DNA of 64,000 nucleotides. Origin: Pseudomonas sivasensis (lineage in GTDB: Bacteria; Pseudomonadota; Gammaproteobacteria; Pseudomonadales; Pseudomonadaceae). How positions within the stretch are numbered: the first letter of the stretch is position 1; each line of letters starts with the position of its first letter. Under the pieces are notes generated by a model. That model ran no database searches. It was not told the origin of the DNA and saw only the letters and a program-made list of their open reading frames with translations. Made by a program: the position numbers and the translations under genes. The DNA lies in the NCBI RefSeq assembly GCF_013778505.1, contig NZ_JAAOWU010000003.1, positions 515,622-579,621 of the forward strand. The letters are read 5' to 3'. Shown here one piece after another: positions 45,592 through 56,937 of this stretch.

Positions 45592-46506
45592 TCATCGGTA
45601 GGGAATCCAGGTTGGTGCAGCGGGAGGGCAGGGAGGGGCACTCTCCTTCCGAGGCTGCGCAAGTTCCAGCCAAGTGCTCGCACAGAGGTATTTAGGCTGA
45701 GTGGATACTTTGGCATTTTGAGGGCCCATGTCGATGGGTTGATGCTGAGCTTGCGCAGTGCTCGTATTAGCCCCAGAAGTTGGGGTGGATGGGAATATCA
45801 CCCAAATACAGGCTGCTGCGCCGGCAGCCATGAGAAGCCGCTCTATCGTTTTGAAGAAACCTTCGTGTTTTTTCGTCCTGGCATCTTTGTAAATCAGCCG
45901 TAGCCGCCAGCTGTAGTCCATCACGCTCTGCTGGTGGTGAGCGCTAGTAATGGAGAGATACCTGAAGAACGTGGATAACAGCTCTCTTATTCGTTTATCG
46001 GTCAGCTTCTCAGGGCTCGAGTACATTCCCAGAATGATGTTCTCTTCGTTCATTTTCAGGACTGCTGAACTATATGGCGCCATGAAAACTGTGACAGCTC
46101 CCGAAGGAGATTGGTTGAACCACAATGCAGCGTCTTTTTCGAGAAGAGTTTTGGCAGCGCCTTGAGGGGGGTATTCGCTTTTTTCCAACGTATCGAGACC
46201 TAGCCGCCGGGTACCACACGTCAACTGCAATTGGGCAAGGTACTGGCCTTCAGGCAAATGCCGGTAAGCGTCTGGAACGACCGGATGCAAATACAAAGAG
46301 CCGAAATGACCAGCGAGCGGTGAGTGCTCTATCTCATCAAACACTGCCTGGATCCGCCTCACCATTGCTGGCCACATCTGTCGGCGCGCCAAGGACTCGA
46401 GATCATCGAGCTTGATACGCTCAGCGTATTTCTCAAAAGCTTTCATGCCGGGATGTTGGCGGCGATGAGTGCGAATCGGGCGCGAAGCGTTAGCTTGTGA
46501 GTTCAT
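45592..46506 (-). CDS. Unknown protein with C-terminal membrane segment
   Basis: A 304-residue protein I do not recognise. The first ~215 residues are soluble and mixed (LARRQMWPAMVRRIQAVFDE ... LWFNQSPSGAVTVFMAPYSS). One hydrophobic segment follows (LLMAAGAAACIWVIF, ~225-239) and then a polar, proline-rich tail. It starts 15 bases after the stop of the upstream 46522-46851 gene, so the two form an operon. Confidence 0.62.
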   Translation of the reverse strand: MNSQANASRPIRTHRRQHPGMKAFEKYAERIKLDDLESLARRQMWPAMVRRIQAVFDEIEHSPLAGHFGSLYLHPVVPDAYRHLPEGQYLAQLQLTCGTRRLGLDTLEKSEYPPQGAAKTLLEKDAALWFNQSPSGAVTVFMAPYSSAVLKMNEENIILGMYSSPEKLTDKRIRELLSTFFRYLSITSAHHQQSVMDYSWRLRLIYKDARTKKHEGFFKTIERLLMAAGAAACIWVIFPSTPTSGANTSTAQAQHQPIDMGPQNAKVSTQPKYLCASTWLELAQPRKESAPPCPPAAPTWIPYR

Positions 46507-46521
46507 TGGTTAAGTTGCCAA

Positions 46522-46851
46522 TTATTCAACTTCGGCGGTGTAGGGATCGTAATGGCCATGTACGTACTCGCCTCCCTTTTTCCAGACGATTCGGCCGATC
46601 GCGGCCTCGTTTGAAATCTGTACGACGTACTTAACCTGCTCAATTTTGCCTCCTGCTGCAGCCTTCTTCACCGCGCGAATAATGCGGTCGCGAACGTCCT
46701 TGATACCATCCTCGTTGTTAGCAATTTGGCTGAATCGGCCACACCACACAGTATCGACACCACTTAGTTTGACCCATCCCTGTTCCTTGAGGCTGGCGTC
46801 GAAGTCATTCCGCTGGGCCGTCGAGGCATTCTTCAAGTCGAGGGACATCAT
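46522..46851 (-). CDS. Small protein, possible Cas2/VapD-like fold
   Basis: A 109-residue protein starting MMSLDLKNASTAQRNDFDAS and containing a GWVKLSGVDTVWCGRF strand pair, then KKAAAGGKIEQVKYVVQIS. The pattern recalls small ferredoxin-fold RNA-processing proteins (Cas2/VapD/SinR type), but this is only a resemblance. The frame is open to 46935; the ATG pair at 46851/46848 begins the conserved-looking part. It is the first gene of an operon with 45592-46506. Confidence 0.52.
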   Translation of the reverse strand: MMSLDLKNASTAQRNDFDASLKEQGWVKLSGVDTVWCGRFSQIANNEDGIKDVRDRIIRAVKKAAAGGKIEQVKYVVQISNEAAIGRIVWKKGGEYVHGHYDPYTAEVE

Positions 46852-47009
46852 TGCTCTGATCACTGTGCAGTCCTTGAGTAAACAGTTGGATTGGCCAAGG
46901 AATGCCTCTTTGCAAGGCATGTGGCGCAAGGCCATCTTCCATTGTCAAGGGTCTCTAAGTCCAGCGTTACAAGCTCATCAGCGACGGTGGTGTGGTATCT
47001 GATCCAATC

Positions 47010-47115
47010 GGCAAGAGGAGCGCGCAGGCATAGCCGTAGAGGCGAGGATGGAAACCCGCAGGGCCGAGACGCAGTCAGGCGGCTTGGTGCATGACTGCCG
47101 TACCTTGGGCGCCCC
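47010..47115 (+). ncRNA. Structured ~100-bp repeat, copy 4, leader of a small gene
   Basis: Carries GCAAGAGGAGCGCGCAGGC, ATAGCCGTAGAGGCGAGGATGGAA with an extra stem, GGGCCGAGAC, GGCTTGGTGCATGACTGCC. The end hairpin differs from other copies. It lies 62 bases upstream of the gene at 47178, on the same strand, matching the arrangement of copy 2. Confidence 0.6.
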
Positions 47116-47177
47116 AGTCCCCACGAATACGACTTCCCATTACGGTGAGCTATCATCGGGAGCAAACAGGAGGCTCT

Positions 47178-47396
47178 ATGACTCGAGACACCAAGGACAC
47201 CGTCTACTGTAATGTCCAGATGCCTATGGCCACGGGGCGAGAGCTTTCTCAGTTGGTGGCTGAGCTACGAGCATCAGGCAGTCATCCTGGACTCGACTCA
47301 GTCTTCGAAGAGATACAGTACGAGCTGGATTCGTCGATCGAGTTCGTCGAAGAGCACCTCCGTGGTGAAGGCGGATTCGGCCGGCGGCCACACTGA
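47178..47396 (+). CDS. Small unknown acidic protein, paralogue of the 22945 gene
   Basis: A 72-residue protein (VYCNVQMPMATGRELSQLVA ... GLDSVFEEIQYELDSSIEFV) clearly related to 22945-23157. The ATG at 47178 follows AGGAGGCTCT. It directly follows structured repeat copy 4. The family is unknown; recurrence behind the same leader suggests a function tied to the element. Confidence 0.7.
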   Translation: MTRDTKDTVYCNVQMPMATGRELSQLVAELRASGSHPGLDSVFEEIQYELDSSIEFVEEHLRGEGGFGRRPH

Positions 47397-47581
47397 GCGG
47401 TCTAAGTCGAGACGGCTCACTTTCTACCCCCTAGGCCCAGAATAGCAACCTGCATGGCGCCAGCAATGTCAGATTTCGTACCCGACCCAGGCTAATCCAA
47501 CCAGCATCAAGATGAAATTGGATGAGCCAAGGATGTTCGTAACATTCGAAATGGCGGACGAATGTGCAGATGGATACCCGC

Positions 47582-48361
47582 TTATTTTTTCTCTTCGAGG
47601 GGCTCTGGAGGGGCAACCATATTAGGGAAGCGCTCAGACATCACAACGTGTACAAAGCGCGGTGCCTCAGAAAAATCCTGATTCGAGAGAAAGGTACTGT
47701 CTACTGTCACCACCTTGAAATCCAGAAACTTATCCTCCTTAATCTTAGTGGCCCTTTCCGAGAGATCATATTCCGCACGAATAAGATCTTTCTGACCCGC
47801 CCCTATATTCCAAAACTGCTGAAGAGATGTCACATGACTTCGGAACCAAAAACGCACCCAGCGTGATCTGAGAACTTTGCCATCACTATTCTTCGTGGGC
47901 TTGAAGTCCCTAGTGGCAAGCATGGCAATAATTACCTCGTGCTCCTGGATATTCTGGTACTTCCAAACCCCATTGTTATCGATCTCCCGAAGAGCCGAAG
48001 TAAAATCCTTGATATCCGCCGTGCGGACGTATTTTTTGAACTGGTGCCAGTGGTACGTCCAGTTTTTGAAGAAGCTCGATCGGAGATCCGCTGCTGCTTG
48101 AGTATCCGGAAAATTCGCCGTTAGTACGGAGTATCGAATGGCTCCCTCAGCCTTGATAGGGCATTTGGGTGCCTTAGGGTTTCGCACATGAGCAAAATGA
48201 GCCTTCACTGCAGGATCAGGATCGTTAACTGCTTTTTCTGACAACGGCTGATTGCATGCCGGACAACGTGCAGGGCCCGTTGACGGTTTCGACCGCTTCA
48301 GATGAATGTAGTCATTGATAGTGATGGCTTCAGACAGGGTTGGGTGCATCGCTTTAAACAT
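47582..48361 (-). CDS. Unknown protein with zinc-finger-like N-terminus
   Basis: A 259-residue protein. Near the N-terminus, CPACNQPLSEKAV, then HFAHVRNPKAPKCP, form a likely zinc site; the HFAH pattern recalls CoiA-type competence proteins. The rest is soluble and unfamiliar (WHQFKKYVRTADIKDFTSAL, VRFWFRSHVTSLQQFW). GGAG lies five bases before the ATG at 48361. It lies on the same strand as the 48485-48787 gene, 123 bases downstream. Function is unknown. Confidence 0.65.
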   Translation of the reverse strand: MFKAMHPTLSEAITINDYIHLKRSKPSTGPARCPACNQPLSEKAVNDPDPAVKAHFAHVRNPKAPKCPIKAEGAIRYSVLTANFPDTQAAADLRSSFFKNWTYHWHQFKKYVRTADIKDFTSALREIDNNGVWKYQNIQEHEVIIAMLATRDFKPTKNSDGKVLRSRWVRFWFRSHVTSLQQFWNIGAGQKDLIRAEYDLSERATKIKEDKFLDFKVVTVDSTFLSNQDFSEAPRFVHVVMSERFPNMVAPPEPLEEKK

Positions 48362-48484
48362 TAGAAGCTCCAGCAGAATTGATCCAAAATCCTGCCAGCG
48401 GTAAATCAGCTTGGCAACTCAAATGGTTGCACGAAGCCCGAATTAGCTCTCGGAGCTATCCGGTTTAGTATGTGGCGGGCGTCT

Positions 48485-48787
48485 TCACCGGTGAGAGCTT
48501 TTTTTGCGACGGAATCTGCCCTCGTCTCGACGCCCTTGCTTGTACCCCAGAAGGTAGTAGTCGTGGCACAGCCACCCAGCGTTGCGAATGGCAAAGTCAG
48601 GCATCTCAATGGGCATCGGGCCTAAGTAAGTTTTCTTGCTGTTAGGTTGGCCAGGGTGCTCGACGCGGAAAAGTTTCAGATGCTTTCCATCTGGCTCATA
48701 TTGACTTTCCTGATCTGCTACCTCAATCCGCCACCCAAAGGTTGCTAAAAGCTCAGTATTTAATGACTCAAGATCTTTAGTTTCCAT
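48485..48787 (-). CDS. Unknown 100-residue protein
   Basis: A soluble protein (LNTELLATFGWRIEVADQES, YLGPMPIEMPDFAIRNAGWL) ending in a basic tail (RRDEGRFRRKKSSHR). I do not recognise it. It may form a transcription unit with the gene downstream at 47582-48361. Confidence 0.55.
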   Translation of the reverse strand: METKDLESLNTELLATFGWRIEVADQESQYEPDGKHLKLFRVEHPGQPNSKKTYLGPMPIEMPDFAIRNAGWLCHDYYLLGYKQGRRDEGRFRRKKSSHR

Positions 48788-49057
48788 AAGGTCATCCGAT
48801 ATTTATCCGCATCATGTTTAAATTATGTTGGTGGAGATTGGAGTGGCGCAACAATGCGGTGCAACTGTAAGTGTGCAACTCGTACGGAATGAGGCGGGTG
48901 GTGATTCGGTTGATTTAATTTGATTTGAGCGCAAAATGGCTCGTGGTTTCGATAGTTACCGCCAGCCAACTTAAGTTTCTCGTCTCAAAAAGTGCAGGAA
49001 ATTTTTGCCCGAACTTCTCGCGCTGAAGTCATAAGTCACCGCACTGATCGGTGCAGT
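48788..49057. other. Intergenic stretch before repeat copy 5
   Basis: About 270 bases with no open frame of note. It should contain the promoter of the minus-strand gene at 48787. Confidence 0.35.
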
Positions 49058-49166
49058 TAGCAAGCGGAGCGCGCAGGCCGTCAGGCCGAGGCGCGAGGAT
49101 GGAAGCCCTCCGGGCCGAGACGCGTTAAGCGGCTCGGTTCACGACAGCCGTCCCAAAGGGCGCGCA
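49058..49166 (+). ncRNA. Structured ~100-bp repeat, copy 5
   Basis: Carries TAGCAAGCGGAGCGCGCAGG, the GGCCGTCAGGCC stem, GAGGATGGAAGCCCTCCGGGC, GAGACGCG, GGCTCGGTTCACGACAGCC and a final CCCAAAGGGC hairpin. No + strand gene follows for over 1 kb; the downstream 240 bases are AT-rich and empty. Confidence 0.58.
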
Positions 49167-49404
49167 CAGAGAATTCCACGAACACCCATGTCATCGCGGA
49201 AAAGTTGTCATAATTATTTTCATATCCGCTAAAGTTTTCTGAGCGACAAACCGTTTAACTTTGTATTTAACAATGATGGTAAATTCATATGTTAAGTGAA
49301 GCCGGCATGACGATGGGTAATATTTTCAACGTTGAGCGATGCCCCCCGCTCGCGCCTTACTTCTCACTCTGACCTTTGAACTTTGCACAGCCACCGTAGA
49401 AGAT

Positions 49405-49966
49405 CTATAAACCACTGCATGTTTTGCTTCCGGGGATTGGCTCAAGTGGAAGTTTCGCATTCATGAGGGGCAGCTCGGGTGAGTAGTCCAAGATTCCAAT
49501 TTCAGCTGACCTTATGATTGGGTTGTTGTATCTTTCCAGTACGCTTGCGTTTTCTGGATCCGTGGACTTTAGGTTGTCTGAGCAAACCACCAGTATCCAT
49601 TTTTTCTCGGAGATTTTTCTTACGAGGGCTTCCAGTGCAAATACAAAAGCCCTTAGCTTTTCTTTGTTCAGATCTTGATCAATAACAATATCTAATCGCC
49701 CATTGTCAATTTGTAAAACCTTAATTGGGGAAAGCATCCTGGCAATCAGCGCTTCCTCGATAATGGTAATTACTTTTGAGTCGAATTCGCCATTCCAGAG
49801 AACTGCAAATCGTTGTAGTCCTACCGATTTGCGAAAGCCGAGCGACGGGGTGTGTGACTGCGGAGTCGAAAATATCAAGTATTGTGTTTAATCTTGAGCG
49901 AAGGTAATTGAGCCCAGGGACTCCGTATGCAAAAAGGGCGAATAAATCATAGGTATTCCAAATCAT
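49405..49966 (-). pseudogene. Probable frameshifted gene of unknown function
   Basis: Two overlapping minus-strand frames look like one gene. The upstream one starts ATG 49966 (MIWNTYDLFALFAYGVPGLN ... LNTILDIFDS). The downstream one runs to 49405 (AVLWNGEFDSKVITIIEEAL, KWILVVCSDNLKSTDPENAS) and has only a weak TTG start at 49878. The change of frame lies near 49860-49890. Codon use is AT-rich. It could be a real frameshift, programmed shifting or a base error. Confidence 0.5.
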
Positions 49967-52512
<2,546 letters not shown>

Positions 52513-52518
52513 TTTCCG

Positions 52519-52543
52519 TGGCCGACGGATGTATCGTCGGCCA
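52519..52543. terminator. Hairpin between holB and tatD
   Basis: TGGCCGACG-GATGTAT-CGTCGGCCA, a perfect nine-base stem just after holB, with no T-run. It may be an mRNA-stabilising or attenuator hairpin. It occupies the short gap where pilZ would be expected. Confidence 0.5.
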
Positions 52544-52575
52544 GACACTTTCCGTGACTCAAGTTGTAACTTCCT

Positions 52576-53361
52576 ATGCTCGTAGATTCCCACTGCCACC
52601 TTGATCGTCTTGACCTCGCCCAGCACGGCGGCTCCCTCGATGCCGCCCTGGAAGCGGCTCGCCAGCGCGGAGTCGGGCATTTCCTGTGCATCGGCGTCAG
52701 CGCCGACAACGCCGCCGACGTCAAAGCCTTGGCTGATCGTTATGCCGACGTGGATTGCTCAGTGGGTGTCCACCCGCTGGACCTCAAGCCTGGCGAGGCC
52801 CCGGCCCTCGACTGGCTGCTGGGCGAACTCAACCATCCGCGTGTAGTGGCCATCGGCGAGACCGGCCTGGATTACCACTACGAACCCGAAGCTGCCGAGT
52901 TGCAGCAGGCATCCTTTCGCCTGCATCTGCAAGCCGCCCAGCAGACGAGCAAACCGGTGATTGTCCATACCCGCGGCGCCCGTGCCGACACGCTCACCTT
53001 GCTGCGCGAAGCCGCGTTGCCCCAGGCCGGCGTATTGCACTGCTTCACTGAAGACTGGGACATGGCCAAGGCGGCGTTGGACCTGGGTTTCTATATCTCC
53101 CTGTCGGGCATCGTCACTTTTCGCAATGCCGACGCGTTGCGTGACGTGGCCCGCCAAGTCCCGGCCGATCGCCTGTTGGTGGAAACGGACTCGCCGTACC
53201 TGGCGCCCATCCCCCATCGCGGCAAGCCGAACCTGCCGGAGTACGTGCGTGATGTGGCGGATTATCTGGCGATGCTGCGGGGTGAGTCCTACGAGCGTTT
53301 TGCGCAACAGACTACCGAGAACTTCAAGCGCCTGTTTCCATTGGCTCACGTCGCTTCGTAG
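52576..53361 (+). CDS. TatD-family metal-dependent DNase
   Basis: A 261-residue TatD-type hydrolase of the amidohydrolase fold. Metal ligands are visible: DSHCHLDRL at the start, GETGLDYHYE, VIVHTRGA, LHCFTEDW and ETDSPYLAP. It is full length. In Pseudomonas it belongs to the tmk-holB operon. The ATG lies 63 bases after holB. Confidence 0.93.
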   Translation: MLVDSHCHLDRLDLAQHGGSLDAALEAARQRGVGHFLCIGVSADNAADVKALADRYADVDCSVGVHPLDLKPGEAPALDWLLGELNHPRVVAIGETGLDYHYEPEAAELQQASFRLHLQAAQQTSKPVIVHTRGARADTLTLLREAALPQAGVLHCFTEDWDMAKAALDLGFYISLSGIVTFRNADALRDVARQVPADRLLVETDSPYLAPIPHRGKPNLPEYVRDVADYLAMLRGESYERFAQQTTENFKRLFPLAHVAS

Positions 53362-53382
53362 ATCCAGGGTCAAATCGCGGGC

Positions 53383-53497
53383 AAAAAAAACCCGGGTTCT
53401 GGGGGGGGAATCCGGGTTAAGACCATTAGGAGTAAAGCAAGGGCACACAGTCCGTCGGTACCCAGGTCGGCGCTTCACTTGGGGGAGATGTCACGCC
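53383..53497 (-). ncRNA. Probable RgsA-type small RNA
   Basis: On the minus strand a terminator AACCCGGATTC-C8-AGAACCCGGG followed by eight T's ends at 53383. RgsA, an RpoS-dependent sRNA of pseudomonads, is encoded beside tatD, matching this position. A CAATACTTG-type -10 box on the minus strand at about 53504-53514 would give a ~115-nt RNA, the right size. Identity is inferred from location, size and terminator. Confidence 0.55.
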
Positions 53498-53809
53498 GAC
53501 AGTTCAAGTATTGATCAGTATCTGATTCAGTCCAGTCGCGACTGATCGTTTTTTAAACAGATTTGGAATACACGCGCTTCGCTTGAGTTCTCATTAGGCC
53601 GGTGCACGGGTGCAGTTGTTGCGTATTATTTCTGACTGATAGCCATGAAATCGTTGGCAGTCTGAAAGTAAAGTGCATGGCGGGTTCACATAGACGTTGC
53701 CCAACGACCGTTCAGTCGGGATAATCCCTCGCACTGGGTAAATCGTATCGCCATGTAATCTTGGTCATGCGCAACCCTCCCTATTCCGACCTTTGCAGAC
53801 CTCTTCCTC

Positions 53810-54478
53810 ATGCACAAAGAACCCCGTAAGGTCCGTGAGTTTCGCCGCCGTGAGCAGGAAATTCTCGACACCGCACTCAAATTGTTCCTCGAACAAGGCG
53901 AAGACAGCGTCACCGTCGAGATGATCGCGGATGCCGTGGGTATCGGCAAAGGCACGATCTACAAGCACTTCAAGTCCAAGGCGGAGATCTACCTGCGCCT
54001 GATGCTCGACTACGAGCGCGACTTGAACGAGCTGCTGCATTCGGCCGATGTCGATAAAGACAAGGAAGCGCTGTCCCGCGCTTACTTCGAGTTCCGTATG
54101 CGTGATCCGCAGCGCTATCGCCTGTTCGACCGCCTGGAGGAGAAGGTCGTCAAGGGCCATCAGGTGCCAGAGATGGTCGAAGAGCTGCACAAGATCCGCG
54201 CCTCGAACTTCGAACGCCTGACCCTGTTGATCAAGGGCCGTATCAGTGAAGGCAAGCTTGAAGACGTACCTCCTTATTTCCACTATTGCGCGGCTTGGGC
54301 CTTGGTGCACGGCGCCGTGGCGCTGTACCACTCGCCATTCTGGAGCAATGTGCTGGAAGATCAGGAAGGTTTCTTCCAGTTCCTGATGGACATTGGCGTA
54401 CGCATGGGCAACAAGCGCAAGCATAGCGCCGAGCCAGCAGCCGTAGAGTCTGCGCCCGTTGAGACGCCGGCGTCGTAA
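53810..54478 (+). CDS. TetR-family transcriptional regulator
   Basis: A 222-residue regulator. The N-terminal HTH (REQEILDTALKLFLEQ, TVEMIADAVGIGKGTIYKHF, residues 14-62) is typical TetR; the rest is a helical ligand/dimer domain. The position next to tatD matches a conserved TetR gene in Pseudomonas (PA2957 region). The effector and target genes are unknown. Confidence 0.92.
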   Translation: MHKEPRKVREFRRREQEILDTALKLFLEQGEDSVTVEMIADAVGIGKGTIYKHFKSKAEIYLRLMLDYERDLNELLHSADVDKDKEALSRAYFEFRMRDPQRYRLFDRLEEKVVKGHQVPEMVEELHKIRASNFERLTLLIKGRISEGKLEDVPPYFHYCAAWALVHGAVALYHSPFWSNVLEDQEGFFQFLMDIGVRMGNKRKHSAEPAAVESAPVETPAS

Positions 54479-54591
54479 TCTTTACTGCCAGGCGTAGTAC
54501 CCCAGGAATATACTCAGGCAAGGACCTTGCTAAAAGCTGATTTATCAGTCAGTTTTTAGCGCGCCCGAATCATCCTCTGCCGGAGTGATCC

Positions 54592-55560
54592 ATGATCGTT
54601 GATCGTCAAGGCAGGCGTTTTCGCAATTTGCGGATCAGCCTGACTTCAGCCTGCAACTACGCGTGTACCTACTGCGTGCCCAACGGCAAGCGGCTGGTGG
54701 CTGCCCAGGACGAACTCTCGGCCGAGGCCATGGCCCGTGGAGTGGCTTACCTGATCGAAGCGGCGGGCATCGACCGACTGCGCATCACGGGTGGCGAGCC
54801 GCTGGTCAGCCCCAAGCTGGAAGCCTTCATGAGCGCAGTCGGTGGCATGGGTCTCAGCGATATCAGCTTGACCACCAACGGCCAGTTGCTGGCGCGCAAA
54901 CTGCCGCTGTTGGTGGATGCCGGCATTCGGCGTATCAACGTCTCTCTCGATACCTTGGACGCGGACGCCTTCCGCAGCATCGCCCGTGGCGGCGACCTTG
55001 CCACCGTGCTCGATGGCATGGACCAAGCGCGCGCTGCAGGAATCAAGATTAAGGTCAACATGGTGCCGTTGCGCGGCCAGAACCTCGACCAAGTGATGCC
55101 GCTGCTCGACTACTGCCTGGAGCGTGGTTACGAGCTGCGCTTTATCGAGTTGATGCGCATGGGCCACCTGGCCAAGGATTCCAACGCGTTCCTGCAGCAA
55201 TTCGTCAGCCTGCAGCAACTGCTCAGCCTGATTGGCGAACATCACGAATACCTGCAAGCCAACGCACCGGTGGACGCAACCGCAGTTCGCTACGAGGTGC
55301 CGGGCAAAGGCTACTTTGGCGTGATCGCCAACGAGAGCGTTCCATTCTGCCGTACCTGCTCACGGTTGCGCCTGTCGTCCACCGGCTGGCTGCATGGCTG
55401 CTTGTCTTCCAGCAACCGCCACTATGTCGGCGACCTGCTCGACAAACCGCGCCACCAGGCACTGCCGGCGCTGCAAGGCTTGCTGATGAAAGCCCTGGGC
55501 GACAAACAGGAAGTGGCATTCTCCGGCGGCGCGACGATCATGAAGATCATCGGCGGCTAA
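54592..55560 (+). CDS. moaA: GTP 3',8-cyclase MoaA (molybdopterin synthesis)
   Basis: A 322-residue radical SAM enzyme for the first step of molybdenum cofactor synthesis. The radical SAM cluster motif is CNYACTYC (residues 21-28), the GGEP motif follows, and the C-terminal second cluster is CRTCSRLRLSSTGWLHGC. It ends in Gly-Gly (IIGG), as required for MoaA. All key residues are present. It is single rather than in a moa operon; pseudomonads commonly carry a second moaA elsewhere. Confidence 0.92.
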   Translation: MIVDRQGRRFRNLRISLTSACNYACTYCVPNGKRLVAAQDELSAEAMARGVAYLIEAAGIDRLRITGGEPLVSPKLEAFMSAVGGMGLSDISLTTNGQLLARKLPLLVDAGIRRINVSLDTLDADAFRSIARGGDLATVLDGMDQARAAGIKIKVNMVPLRGQNLDQVMPLLDYCLERGYELRFIELMRMGHLAKDSNAFLQQFVSLQQLLSLIGEHHEYLQANAPVDATAVRYEVPGKGYFGVIANESVPFCRTCSRLRLSSTGWLHGCLSSSNRHYVGDLLDKPRHQALPALQGLLMKALGDKQEVAFSGGATIMKIIGG

Positions 55561-55673
55561 CGCTATCCCAAGGTTACCCATCACCCAATATGGGAGTTGC
55601 CCTCAAGCTGGCGCAGAACCTGCATCTCACGTCCATTCGCCGGTTTTCCGTCACCGGCTTCTGGAGGATTAGG

Positions 55674-56279
55674 ATGCGTAATCTGGTTTTGTTGCTGGCG
55701 TCATTGACGCTGAGTGGTTGCATGACCGTCAGCGATATGGCCGAAGGCACCCGCTATCAGATGAGCGACGCCGGGTTGCTTGACCACAGTGATACCCGCC
55801 GTACCGCCTCGGTTCGCATACAGCCGGACTCCTTTGTCTTCATCGCGCAGGGTGTCTTCGTGCCGCCGGGCAGCGCCTATCCGCGACCGAACGTGGTGGC
55901 CGAAGAAGCCTTCAACGGATTCGTCGAATACTTCCCCATGGTGCGCCGCGCCCGTCAGCCCGAAGGTTTGGAACAGGCGATGGCCGAAGCTCGTGCGGCA
56001 GGCGCCCATTACCTGCTGTACTGCCGATTCGCCAAGGCAGATGACCGCATCGGCAACGCCGACGAATGGGCCGATCAAGAGGCTCTGGACCGGGTAGGGC
56101 TAGACAGTGGCGTAATCCAGATCATGTTGATCGAGACCAGTACCCAGTATTTGATTGATACTGCACGCATTCGCAGTCGTGGCGGTTTACTGACGTTCCA
56201 CGACAATCGGCCACAAGACTTGATTGCCCGCCCGCTGGCGCAGTACGCCCGAGGCCTGCTGGGTATGAGCGATCAGTAA
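55674..56279 (+). CDS. DUF4823 lipoprotein
   Basis: A 201-residue lipoprotein with lipobox LSGC at residues 13-16 (cleavage before Cys16). The body has the DUF4823 look (SFVFIAQGVFVPPGSAYPRP, AGAHYLLYCRFAKADDRIGN). The ATG at 55674 follows GGAGG; a longer frame starts at 55590. It heads a short operon with the DUF1285 gene, 27 bases apart. Function is unknown. Confidence 0.88.
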   Translation: MRNLVLLLASLTLSGCMTVSDMAEGTRYQMSDAGLLDHSDTRRTASVRIQPDSFVFIAQGVFVPPGSAYPRPNVVAEEAFNGFVEYFPMVRRARQPEGLEQAMAEARAAGAHYLLYCRFAKADDRIGNADEWADQEALDRVGLDSGVIQIMLIETSTQYLIDTARIRSRGGLLTFHDNRPQDLIARPLAQYARGLLGMSDQ

Positions 56280-56306
56280 GGCCAGATCAAAAAAAGGGAG
56301 AACCCC

Positions 56307-56867
56307 ATGACCGATTCCGCCAAGGCCAACGACCTTTTGGCCCAACTGCCCAAAGGCAAGGGACCGGCGCCGGTGCACCTGTGGAACCCGGACTTCTGCG
56401 GCAACATCGATATGCGCATCGCCCGCGATGGCACTTGGTTCTACCAAGGCACGCCTATTGGGCGAAAGCCGATGGTCAAGTTGTTCTCCAATATCATTCG
56501 CCGCGATGGCGATGATTATTTCCTGATTACTCCCGTGGAAAAAGTCGGCATCACCGTCGACGATGCGCCCTTTGTCGCGTTAACCCTGGAGGTTGAAGGG
56601 CAGGGTGAAAGCCAGTTGTTGCGCTTCACCACCAACGTCGATGAACAGATCGAAGCTGATATCGAACATGCGCTGCGGGTGGTCATCGACCCCGTCACCC
56701 AGGAACCTGCGCCCTATCTACGGGTGCGTACCAACCTCGAAGCGCTGGTGCACCGCAACGTGTTCTATCAATTGGTCGAGCTTGCTGTAAGCCGTCCGAT
56801 CAACGGTCAGAACTGGCTGGGCGTGTGGAGCGGTGGCGAGTTTTTCCCGATCGGCGTGGAACCTTGA
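56307..56867 (+). CDS. DUF1285 family protein
   Basis: A 186-residue cytoplasmic protein. Family hallmarks are visible: MRIARDGTWFYQGTPIGRKP, then LFSNIIRRDGDDYFLITPVE, and NWLGVWSGGEFFPIG at the end. It follows the lipoprotein gene on the same strand. The family is conserved in proteobacteria without an assigned role. Confidence 0.9.
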   Translation: MTDSAKANDLLAQLPKGKGPAPVHLWNPDFCGNIDMRIARDGTWFYQGTPIGRKPMVKLFSNIIRRDGDDYFLITPVEKVGITVDDAPFVALTLEVEGQGESQLLRFTTNVDEQIEADIEHALRVVIDPVTQEPAPYLRVRTNLEALVHRNVFYQLVELAVSRPINGQNWLGVWSGGEFFPIGVEP

Positions 56868-56937
56868 GGCCGGTTTTTTCACCTTCTTGAAATAATAAGC
56901 TTGCTGCTAACGGGCGCTTTCGGTTATCAATTTGTAC

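Noticed and set aside
19453..49166. Interpreting the five repeats as REP/REPIN or CRISPR repeats
   Set aside because: They are ~100 bp, contain several conserved unpaired blocks and variable stems, are kilobases apart and all on one strand, unlike REPs (see the true REPIN at 61119) or CRISPR spacing.
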